A stretch of 64,000 bases of DNA from Phlebotomus papatasi (Eukaryota; Arthropoda; Insecta; Diptera; Psychodidae). Positions 22,584 through 34,500 of this stretch are shown here, in pieces; position 1 is the first letter of the stretch; each line of letters begins with the position of its first letter. The notes beneath the pieces are model-generated. The model was not told where the DNA came from. It did no database searches and saw nothing but the letters and a program-made list of their open reading frames with translations. The stretch spans positions 90,954,001-91,018,000 of the forward strand of contig NC_077222.1 in NCBI RefSeq assembly GCF_024763615.1. The letters are read 5' to 3'. The translations under genes were made by a program, and so were the position numbers.

Positions 22584-25500
22584 TCAGTTTAACCAGTTTA
22601 CCGTGTTTCTCAGTACATTAAGTTCGTTCGCCAATTTCTTGCCTAAGGCCATCATTTGCATTATATTTATCTGCAAAGTAGATTATTGAGTTAGGATTCT
22701 TTAAGAAAAAAGAATTCAAACTTCAAGCAAGGCTTACTTCCAAATCTGGACTGTCCTGGAGGGCCTTCTTGAGGATCGCCCCGTCGGCCGAAAAGAGGAA
22801 GACAACGGGAATCGTTACGTCATCCTTGCCATCGCCAGACATTGCAAACATTGGCTGGTTATCACTTGAAGTGTTGGCTGTGTTGTCAATGATAATCACC
22901 GCCAGGGCTCCCCCCTTCTGGGCAGCTCGCGCCTTCTCAATAAACGTGCAATCTCCACGCTCAATTATTGCGATTCTGTTCTCTATTGAGTTCTTTAAGG
23001 CTGTTGGTTCAGGAAAAAAAAATTATTTACTTGGAAAATCAATTATCCTTAAACATAGGTAGTCTATTGAACTTGAAAATTTATGTTGCAAAAGTAAAAG
23101 AATTGATAAAATGTCTCAGCTTTGCGAAATGCTCTAATTTTGGGATTTTGAAGTAATCTCTTCTTATATTTCTTTTGATTTTTTTTTTTTAAATAATCGT
23201 GTTACCAAGTTTGAACTCTGTGCAAAGTTCTATACCGTTTCATTTATACAAGCTTTAGACCTAAAATTTAATTATGTTGTTTAACTAAGGTGATTTTTTA
23301 GTATACGATTTTTTATGAAAAATTTTCAATTGGGATTGTAAAGGGTAAATAACTGATCTCATTTTGAAAAATATTTGCAATTGCTTCAAGAGTTCAAAAC
23401 CTCCGGGAACTGGACTAAACCTATAGTTTACAGTCCGTATTATTGTCTCTTATCGAAAATTCCAAAAAAAAATCCTTTATCAGTAACAACAGAAAACTTT
23501 CTAATTAAATTATAAAGATGTAGGAATGTTGCTATTGATTGATTCATCGATATTTTTTTTGCTCTATCTGTTGAGTTGAAGAGATAAAGCATACCATTCA
23601 TGCGAGAAATAATTCTCAGACTTTTTACTTTGCTAAATTTATGGTAAAAGCGAAAGTACAAATTGCAAACGGATCATAATTTGTAAAATAAAAGTAATGT
23701 GACTCATTCATTTAATTAAGATTGATTTTCTTATCCTGAGAAAACTACGTCACTAAGGGAAAGTGCCTATTATGCTTCGTACAATCCTAAGCTTCGTGAT
23801 GACTAAATTTTTCTTAGCTTTCCTAATAAATGTGAATCATTGCACTCATATTTTAAAAACTAGAGGAAAGTGTCCTGTTTTTAAAAAGGCTGCAGCAGAA
23901 TGGTATTTTGGTAAAGTGGTAAGTAAAAAAAATAATCAAAAATGGTAAGTAAAAAAATCAAAAATGGTAAGTAAAAAAATCAAAAACCGTAAGTACAAAA
24001 TTCACTTGGTAAGTAAAAAATCAAAACTGCTAAGAAAAAACTGCAAATTTGGTAAGTAAAAATACAAAATTGGTAGGTAAAAAAACAAAAACGGTAAGTA
24101 AAAAATCAAAATTAGTAAGTAAAAAATCAAAAATGGTAAGTAAAACTGCAAATTTGGTAAGTAAAAATACAAAAATAGTAAGTAAAAAAATGCAAATTTG
24201 GTAAATAAAAATACAAAATTGGTAAGCAAAACATCAAAATTGGTAGACAAAGTAATCAAAATTGGTAAGTAAAAAAATCAAAAATGGTAAGTAAAAACTG
24301 CAAATTCGGTAAGTAATAGTAAAAAATGCAAATTTGGTAAGTAAAAATACAAAATTTGTAAGTAAAACATCAAAATTGGTAGGTAAAGTAATCAAAATTG
24401 GTAAGTAAATAAATCAAATTTGGTAAGTAAAAAAATCGAAAATGGTAAGAAAAAATCGAAACTGGTAAGTAGAAAAAACTGAAATTGTAAGTAAAAATAT
24501 CTAAAATGGTAAGTAAAAAAAAAACAAAATTGGTGGGTAAAGAATGTTTCACTGTTAGGACAATGGAAAATTTTCTGTTTAGGAATTTATCAGTAACGCC
24601 AGTTGGGGCAAAGGGAAATTTTCTGTGTTAAGTTCTGCCCTTTGGGGAAAAGGGAAATTTTCTATGTTTTGGGAAGTTATTAGTTCTGCCCTTTGAGGCA
24701 AAGGAAAATTTTCTGTATTTTGGGAAATTATGAATTTCGCTTGTTGAGGCAAAGGAAAATATTCTATGTTTTCGGAAATTATTCGAGAAATTTTCTTTGT
24801 TTTGAGAAATTATTAGTTTCACCCTCTGTGGGGCAAAAGCAAATTTCCTGGGCAAAGGGAAGTTTTTGGAAAGTTATGAAATATACTTGTACCATTTTTG
24901 TTTTTTTTTACTTACTATTTTTGATTTTTTACTTACCATTTTTAATTTTTTTACTTACTAATTTTGATGTTTTATTTACCAAGTGAATTTTTTACTTATT
25001 GTTTTTACCAAAATAATTAGCAAAAATGTTTTAGCATTTTTAAAGTATATTGCGAAGTCATATTTATTCAGAAAAATAGGAAAAAATTAGTCATTACAAA
25101 GCTTGGGATCGTACGAAGCATAGGCACTTTCACCTACATTTTTTTAAATTCAATTCTCCATAAGAAGTGAATTGCCGGTCTTATCGTTTTATTACCGATT
25201 GAAATCAGTTCCGGACTGATGGTGAATTTTAAGGCCTTTCAAATAAGTGGAATCTTAGCTCAAAGATCCAAAAAATGCAATCGATATTCTTGAATTCTTG
25301 AATTCGACATTTTCTACCGCTCATGCGTCCATCGACGTCTTAGCGTTTAAAAAATATGTAAACACCATCTTTTTGGAGAAAAAGGAGTACAACGACCATA
25401 AAAAGAAGGAAAAACGTTTTTAGGGAACATTGACTTAGGGGTTCTCATCGTAGAATCAAAATCGATTTGTTTAACCGTTGAGCTCCTAGGTCGATATCAG

Positions 25501-28500
25501 ACTAGGGAACTTTGCAAGTCTTCTAGAACGTCTAGAACCCTTAATCCAGAAAGAGCTTGCAGCTCTTTCAACCTGAAACTGTGATTAAAATCTTCTTGAC
25601 TTTATGGGGTATGACATCAACTTCTCTGAGGCCGCTTAATTGCTTTACTTATTCTTCTGCCTTCTACTTCTTTCACTTTTCTTCCCTTTCTCATCGGCAT
25701 CTTTAAGTTTTTCATAGCTACAAACCGTTGTAGCTTTATGATCAGTAAAAATTGTCCGCAATGTTCTTTTTGTGATGCACCGTGTCGGTAATTAAGTGAA
25801 TTTAAGAAATGAAATCAAAGTCAAGTGAGAAGTGATCCAAAAATAAAACTCACCGGAGCAGAGTCGATGTGGCTCAGCGAGAACGGCTTTCTGGTGGACG
25901 GATTGATCATCAGTGAGTTCAGGACTGAAGTGACTAGGACCGGCCTTGAGGATTTCATAACTCCCATCGGGCTTTTTGAAGAATACCGCCTGCAATTGCA
26001 TCGTCGGACTGGCCGCTTGTTGTTTCGACAGTTCCACCATCTCCTGCATGAAGAGCAGTCCTCGTTCTGCGTCCTCTGGAGACTTGGCCTGAAAAGCAAA
26101 CTTCAGAACTTCAGCAAAGGAGGACCCTAAACAAAAGTAAGGGAGGGCCTTACATTGTAGAAACTGTGCAGAAGCTGAACTTTGCCCTCTCCTAGCGAAA
26201 CCATCGTGATGCCCATGTCATAGACAGTGCGAAGATGATCCGCATTGCTGACTTGAAAGTCCTGGGCACGGAGTCGCTTGTTGCTGGACACTCGGGGACA
26301 AACCCCAGTGACCAAATCCCTAATTGGTCTTCGTACGGTGTTAGGAAATAACTTGTTGGGACTCGGGCAGGATCGCATAAAGTCCAACATGTGGTACTCA
26401 TCTTCATCTTTGAAATCCGTCGTGGCATTTGTGAATTGACCTAGTGACAGGGGCAACAGGTGGGCTTCGGTGGTGAAGATAAAGTCATCGAGATCTAGGA
26501 TGAGCTCGGAATCATCGGCAAAGAGTAAGTAGAGGTACTTAAAGGTTTCCGACAGTACAAAGGAATCCATTCGGTCTTCGTGCTTCCCAGTCCGAACATC
26601 ATTAACTGCAGCATAGCCACAGGGCACTTTGGCGTGTTGTTGTAGCGTCCTCAACACTTTTTTGCCGACCTATGGCAAGAGTTAGACTTGGTTACGGAAG
26701 CAGAAATACAACTGCACTCTTAAGGCTACAACAGTGTATATCATCGTAGGATATTTCTGTGAATACCTTAAGACGTTTGTCATACCGCCGCTAGAGGGCA
26801 CTGCGCCCTAGTGAGGAGGTATATGACGCCTTGCTTAACGATTGGACATTTAAAATCAATCTAATTCTATCTAAATCGGTAAATGTAAACGTCCTACAAA
26901 GATGTTTGAATTTCGACCTTGAAAAACCAGCAACAAAGAACGACTAGGGGTCATTGGCCTGTGTAAACGACTTAACCGACTCGACTACCACCAAAAATTG
27001 GATTTCGGGATAAAATTCCAAAGATCCGTTCATCACTCGTAATTTAGTTTAGGGTTTTACTAACCTGGAGGTAGTAGTGATCACCAGTTGCCTTGTACAG
27101 GAAGTACGTGGACTCGATGAATTCTGGTCGCAGTGGATGCTGCCCCCAGTGGATCTGGAAGTCAAAAGTGAAGGCCTCGGGGATGAAGGTATGCATCTGC
27201 ATCACCTGATACAGCATCTCGTGTGTCTGAACGGCTGGTTTCAGGTCTCCCGTGAGTACCTGAAGCCCAGGCCAGAAGGCCAGGAGGGCGTCCATGAAAT
27301 TGCGCGATTTGGCATGGGGACGATGCATTAGAACATCCAGAAGCATCGGTCCCTGGCTAATGTACTTCATCACAGCGTTGTAGTGGCGATTGAAGCGTGC
27401 CAAGTAGCGCTCATCGCCCAGAAGGACATACGACTGAGAACAGAAAGTCATTAGGAAACTTGAAAGGCTGCCAAGATTTTATAATCTCAAAATCAGGGAG
27501 CATTAATAGTTTCCCGGGAAAGTTTTAGCTAGAGATCGGCAAAATAGATTGACCAATGTGGGGTGTATTCTAGAAAATTAGTACACAATGCTATTGAAAT
27601 AAAATTTGTAAAGTACAAAGTTTAGAATTGGCTAACAGTGAATGAAACTTCAGAAAGAAATTTCTACCCATGGGCATGTGCCTTTCGGAGTTGAAGCCAT
27701 TTTTGCCTTGAAGATTAAGTGAAATTACTTTGCAAATTATGATTTGCAAATTTTCACTATTGGGAGTTCAAGGTTGAAAATTAATCTAAATGAAATTAAA
27801 GTTTTCTTTTTGTTTGTTTGTAGAACCTATAAATTTTTTAAAATTAGAGAAGAAACTTTGCAAACTCAGAATTAAGAAGCTCAGGGCAAAAGTGCGCTAT
27901 TGCAATATGCATTTCCGTATTATAATAGCCTACTCTTGTACTGATTGACACAATTAACAGTTTGTGTTCCAAGTTTCGCAATTTTGTTCTCCTCAAAAAA
28001 GCTCTAAAAAATGCAAAGTAAAAGATTGTTTGATAAAGTGATTGCAACTTCTCAATTTCAACTTTTTGAAAAACATTCATATCGGTTTTTGATATTACAG
28101 GGAAAAAGGTGAGATAACTTGACGAGATAATATTGACTTATAGGGAGTCGCCGAAGACCGGAAGTCGATACCACTTACCGTTTGACCTCTAGCCCGCTAA
28201 CAAACTTTTGGACAAACAAAAATAAAATATTAAAAAAAGATATGTCAATTACGAGTAGATTATCGAATTATTATCAATCAAAACCTATGAAGCCAGATTG
28301 CAAATTTCAAGACCTTTCCAAAAAATCCAAATTTAAACAAAGCGGTTAAAAAAAGCGCCCTCGAGAGTGGTTCGACTTTGACTTTCGAATTAATTTCAGA
28401 TAAGCTAGAAACAAAGTGTAATAAACACTGAGAGAAATCCGAAAAAGTTAAAATAACATTCCGGAAATGTTAATTTCACCCTGCAGTATTGATCCGAAAT

Positions 28501-31500
28501 CGGTGTAAATAATACCCTTTTTAGGTGTATTAGGGGTTAAAATTATCCTTTTTTCATGTTAATTTTACCCATTTTACCCTTAAAGAGGTGTAAAATTAAC
28601 ATTAAAAAATGTTGATATATTTTTACACCTAAAAAGTGTTAATGTTATGAGGAAAAAATGTTAATCGCACCCTCTTTTTTTTCTCAGTGAAGGCGAGTAA
28701 AATTCTTAATTTTTAAATTTGCAAAAATAGTTTGTGAAACCAAAGATAAAATAATTTGGATGTATAAATTTTGAACTTTGCAATTTTCTTTCCACAACTT
28801 TGCAAATTTTCTTTTATCCTGAAAGAAATATTAAAATGAATTTCCATTTTGAATTTCTATTTGCACACTTTGTCCATCTGCTTTAAAAAAAATATAAAAA
28901 ATTAAGAAAATATGAAAATTATATTTCGATTTACAATAAAAAAGTTCTTTTAAGAATGCAAAGTGCAAAATCAACAAAAAAAAGATTTAAGTTTTCGATT
29001 TCGATTTGTTGAACAGTATTTTTCTCAAGGGGTTATTTATAATAAAATAGAGTGGCTCGAGTTCCCGGTTCCCTGGAAAAATATATGGGTTTCCTGAGTT
29101 CCCCGGGTTCCCTAAAAAATACTCCCTCCGTTCCGAAATAAGTCGTACGTTTGGGAAAAATTTTTGTTCCGAAATAAGTCATACGTTTGGGAAAAAATGG
29201 GATTAAGGGAAAGTTTGTTGGTAAAAGTTTTGTGTATCAACAATATCTCTTCTAAAGAACTAATGTTAATGTTCAGAACTAAAATTGGGGTCCAATCTTC
29301 ATGGTAAGTTGAGGAACGAATGTCTTAAAAATGTCTTATTTTTGGCGTTTTATTTTCAATCTAAAATAGGTGCAGAATGGTGAGGGATACAGACTTGGGA
29401 CCTTCGGGGGACCCCTCCATAAGTTGACCCTGAGACCATTAATATGTCCTTTATTTTGCCCCCACCCCTCACCTACCCCTACAAAATCATGTTTTTTTGG
29501 GATTCCTCGAAAATACGTCGTGCGATTTTTTTTTCAATTCTGGATATGTTTTAGAGAAACATATAAATGGTCCCAGGGTTAACTTATGAGGGTCCACCGA
29601 AGGTCCCAAGTCCCTATCTCAAACCATTTTGCACCCAGATATTCGAACACATAAAAAAGGATGTTCTTATTTGAGGACATTATTGCAAAAACCCTGTATC
29701 TTTTTTGTCAGAGCAAAAAAACTGTCAAAAAATCTTACGAGCAAAAAACGGCCACAGTTTTTTAACGAGCTAAAAACCATTTATCAATCATTTCTCGCAG
29801 TATAATTGAATTAGAATTTGCAAGAAAAAGCAATTTCATGATCTACGAACATAAGACGTCCTTCTCATCATTATTTTAGACATCCCCAAATCTTCTTTAT
29901 CCACAAGATGACCATCCCTGGAAAAGCTCTGGACATGGTATTATCCTACTTTTCCTCATTTTTCCTCCAGATATGATCAGTTTTGAGCCCATCCATATGA
30001 TGACTATCCCCAGCACTGTTCCGGATATAGAATTCCCTAGCTTTTTCGCCATCTCTCTCCCAGAAATGGTCAGATCTGAGTCCATCCACATGGGGACCAT
30101 CTCCAGCACTGTTCCGGATATAGAATTCCCTAGCTTTTTCGCCATCTCTCTTCCTGAAATGGTCAGATCTGAATCCATCCACATGGGGACCATCTCCAGC
30201 ACTGTTCCGGATATGGAATTCCCTAGCTTTTTCGCCATCTCTCTTCCTGAAATGGTCAGATCTGAGTCCATCCACATGGTGACCATCTCCAGCACTGTTC
30301 CGGATATGGAATTCCCTAGCTTTTTCGCCATCTCTCTTCCAGAAATGGTCAGATCTGAGTCCATCCACATGGGGACCATCTCCAGCATTGTTCCGGATAT
30401 GGAATTCCCTAGCTTTTTCGCTATCTCTCTTCCAGAAATGGTCAGATCTGAGTCCATCCACATGGTGACCATCTCCAGCACTGTTCCGGATATGGAATTC
30501 CCTAGCTTTTTCGCCAACTCTCTTCCTGAAATGGTCAGATCTGAGTCCATCCACATGGTGACCATCTCCAGCACTGTTCCGGATATGGAATTCCCTAGCT
30601 TTTTCGCCATCTCTCTTCCAGAAATGGTCAGATCTGAGTCCATCCACATGGGGACCATCTCCAGCATTGGTCCGGATATGGAATTCCCTAGCTTTTTCGC
30701 CATCTCTCTTCCAGAAATGATCAGATCTGAGTCCATCCACATGGGGACCATCTCCAGCACTGTTCCGGATATGGAATTCCCTAGCTTTTTCGCCATCTCT
30801 CTTCCAGAAATGGTCAGATCTGAGTCCATCCACATGGTGACCATCTCCAGCACTGTTCCGGATATGGAATTCCCTAGCTTTTTCGCCATCTCTCTTCCTG
30901 AAATGGTCAGATTTGAGTCCATCCACATGGGGACCATCTCCAGCACTGTTCCGGATATAGAATTCCCTAGCTTTTTCGCAATCTCTCTTCCAAAAATGGT
31001 CAGATCTGAGTCCATCCACATGGGGACCATCTCCAGCACTGTTCCGGATATGGAATTCCCTAGCTTTTTCGCAATTTTTTGCGATTTTCCTCCAGCAAAT
31101 CCCACATCTTCTAAGATTTTCTTGCATATTATGCCCAAAACACTTCAGATAACTTTTGTGGTCAGAGGATTTCTGGAGCTTCCTCCAGAAATCCCAGATT
31201 TTCTAGGATTTTCTTGCATATTATGTCCAAAACACTTCAGATAGCTTTTGTGGTCAGAGGATTTCTGGAGCTTCCTCCAGGAAATCCCAGATCTTCTGGG
31301 ATTTTCTTGCATATTATGTCCAAAACCCTTCAGATACCTTTCGTGGTCAGAGGATTTCTGGAGCTTCCTCCAGGAAATCCCAGATCTTCTGGGATTTTCT
31401 TGTATATTATGCCCAAAACACTTCAGATAACTTTTGTGGTCAGAGGATTTCTGGAGCTTCCTCCAGAAATCCCAGATTTTCTAGGATTTTCTTGCATATT

Positions 31501-34500
31501 ATGTCCAAAACACTTCAGATAGCTTTTGTGGTCAGAGGATTTCTGGAGCTTCCTCCAGGAAATCCCAGATCTTCTGGGATTTTCTTGCATATTATGTCCA
31601 AAACCCTTCAGATACCTTTCGTGGTCAGAGGATTTCTGGAGCTTCCTCCAGGAAATCCCAGATCTTCTGGGATTTTCTTGTATATTATGCCCAAAACACT
31701 TCAGATACCTTTTGTGGTCAGAGGATTTCTGGACATTCCTCCAGGAAATCCCAGATCTTCTGGGATTTTCTTGCATATTATGTCCAAAACACTTAAGATA
31801 CCTTTTGTGGTCAGAGGATTTCTGGAGCTTCCTCCAGGAAATCCCAGATCTTCTGGGATTTCCTTGTATATTATGCCCAAAACACTTCAGATACCTTTTG
31901 TGGTCAGAGGATTTCTGAAGCTTCCTCCTGGAAATTATAGATCTTATCACAGTTCAAGGTAAAAGAAGGTTCTAAATGGATTTAAAGTTATAGGCCTCCT
32001 TCACTCATAGTTTTTCTCATAGTTAGATAATCGACTTTAAAGATTTTCAAACACTTTCGTGCATTTCTCGTCCATTTTTCCTCATTTCCGAGTTAAATTC
32101 TGCACATCTCAAGCCTGAAGAAGGCACTAAACAAATGCAAAGTTTGAGACCCCTATCTCTCATAGTTTCCGAGATACTCGACTTTAAAGATTTTCAAACA
32201 CTTTTGTGCATTTCTCGTCCAATTTTCCTTATTTCCGAGTTAAATTCTGCACATCTCAAGCCTGAAGGAGGCTCTAAACAAATGTAAAGTTTGAGGCCCC
32301 TATCTCTCATAGTTTCCGAGATAATCGACTTTAAAGATTTTCAAACACTTTTATGCATTTCTCGTCCAATTTTCCCTATTTCCGAGTTAAATTCTGCACA
32401 TCTTAAGCCTGAAGGAGGCTCTAAACAAATGTAAAGTTTGAGGCCCCTATCTCTCATAGTTTCCGAGATAATCGACTTTAAAGATTTTCAAACACTTTTA
32501 TGCATTTCTCGTCCAATTTTCCTTATTTCCGAGTTAAATTCTGCACATCTCAAGCCTGAAGGAGGCTCTAAACAAGTGTAAAGTTTGAGGTCCCTATCTC
32601 TCATACTTTCCGAGATAATCGACTTTAAAGATTTTCAAACACTTTTATGCATTTCTCGTCCAATTTTCCTTATTTCCGAGTTAAATTCTGCACATCTCAA
32701 GCCTGAAGGAGGCTCTAAACAAATGTGAAGTTTGAGGTCCCTATCTCTCATAGTTTCCGAGATAATCGACTTTAAAGATTTTCAAACACTTTTGTGCATT
32801 TCTCGTCCAATTTTCCTTATTTCCGAGTGAAATTTTGCACATCTCAAGCCTGAAGGAGGCTCTAAACAAATGCAAAGTTTGAGGCCCCTATCTCTCATAG
32901 AAACTATGAGAGATAGGGGCCTCAAACTTTGCATTTGTTTAGAGCCTCCTTCAGGCTTCAGATGTGCAAAATTTCACTTTGAAATTAGGAAAATTGGACG
33001 AGAAATGTATAGAAGTGTTTGAAAATCTTTAAAGTCGATTATCTCGGAAGCTATGAGAGATAGGGGCCTCAAACTTTACATTTGTTTAGTGCCTCCTTCA
33101 GGCTAGATATGTGCAGAATTTAACTCGGAAATAAGGAAAATTGGACGAGAAATGCATAAAAGTGTTTGAAAATCTTTAAAGTCGATTATCTCGGAAGCTA
33201 TGAGAGATAGGGGCCTCAAACTTTACGTTTGTTTAGAGCCTCCTTCAGGCTTGAGATGTGCAGAATTTAACTCGGAAATAGGGAAAATTGGACGAGAAAT
33301 GCATAAAAGTGTTTGAAAATCTTTAAAGTCGATTATCTCGGAAGCTATGAGAGATAGGGGCCTCAAACTTTACATTTGTTTAGTGCCTCCTTCAGGCTTG
33401 AGATGTGCAGAATTTAACTCGGAAATAAGGAAAATTGGACGAGAAATGCATAAAAGTGTTTGAAAATCTTTAAAGTCGATTATCTCGGAAGCTATGAGAG
33501 ATAGGGGCCTCAAACTTTACATTTGTTTAGTGCCTCCTTCAGGCTTGAGATGTGCAAAATTTCACTCGGAAATAAGGAAAATTGGACGAGAAATGCACAA
33601 AAGTGTTTGAAAATCTTTAAAGTCGATTATCTCGGAAACTATGAGAGATAGGGGCTTCAAACTTTACATTTGTTTAGAGCCTCCTTCAGGCTTGAGATGT
33701 GCAGAATTTAACTCGGAAATGAGGAAAATTGGACGAGAAATGCATAAAAGTGTTTGAAAATCTTTAAAGTCGATTATCTAACTATGAGAAAAACTATGAG
33801 TGAAGGAGGCCTATAACTTTAAATCCATTTAGAACCTTCTTTTAACTTGAACTGTGCTAAGATCTATAATTTCCAGGAGGAAGGTCCAGGAATCCTCTGA
33901 CCACGAAAGGTATCCGAAGTGTTTTGGACATAATATGCAAGAAAATCCCAGAAGATCTGGGATTTCCTGGAGGAAGCTCCAGAAATCCTTTGACCACAAA
34001 AGGTATCTGAAGTGTTTTGGGCATAATATACAAGAAAATCCCAGAAGATCTGGGATTTGCTGGAGGAAGCTCCAGAAATCCTCTGACCACAAAAGGTACC
34101 TGAAGTGTTTTGGGCGTAATATGCAAGAAAATGCCAGAAGATCTGGGATTTCCTGGAGGAATGTCCAGAAATCCTCTAACCACAAAAGGTATCTGAAGTG
34201 TGTTGGGCATAATATACAAGAAAATCCCAGAAGATCTGGGATTTCTGGAGGAAGCTCCAGAAATCCTCTGACCACAAAAGGCATCTGAAGTGTTTTGGAC
34301 ATAATATGCAAGAAAATCTTAGAAGATCTGGGATTTCCTGGAGGAATATCGCGAAAAATTGCGAAAACGCTAGGGAATTCCATATCCGGAACAGTGCTGG
34401 AGATGGTCCCCATGTGGATGGACTCAGATCTGACCATTTCAGGAAGAGAGATGGCGAAAAAGCTAGGGAATTCCATATCCGGAACAATGCTGGAGATGGT

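Larger units (their letters stand above)
23757..25133. mobile_element. TIR element filled with satellite repeats (EDEM3 intron 7)
   Basis: The left end GGGAAAGTGCCTATTATGC and right end GCATAGGCACTTTCAC are inverted copies over about 50 bp, continuing TTCGTACAATCCTAAGC against its complement. The interior lies entirely in the intron between exons 7 and 8 of the EDEM3-like gene. It holds a GGTAAGTAAAA minisatellite (23925-24545), five units of about 60 bp (24560-24870) and an inverted short block of the first satellite (24895-25000). It is a foldback-style element with no transposase. Confidence 0.65.

Noticed and set aside
31423..31950. 175-codon minus-strand frame in satellite B
   Set aside because: Repeat-driven frame, as for satellite A.
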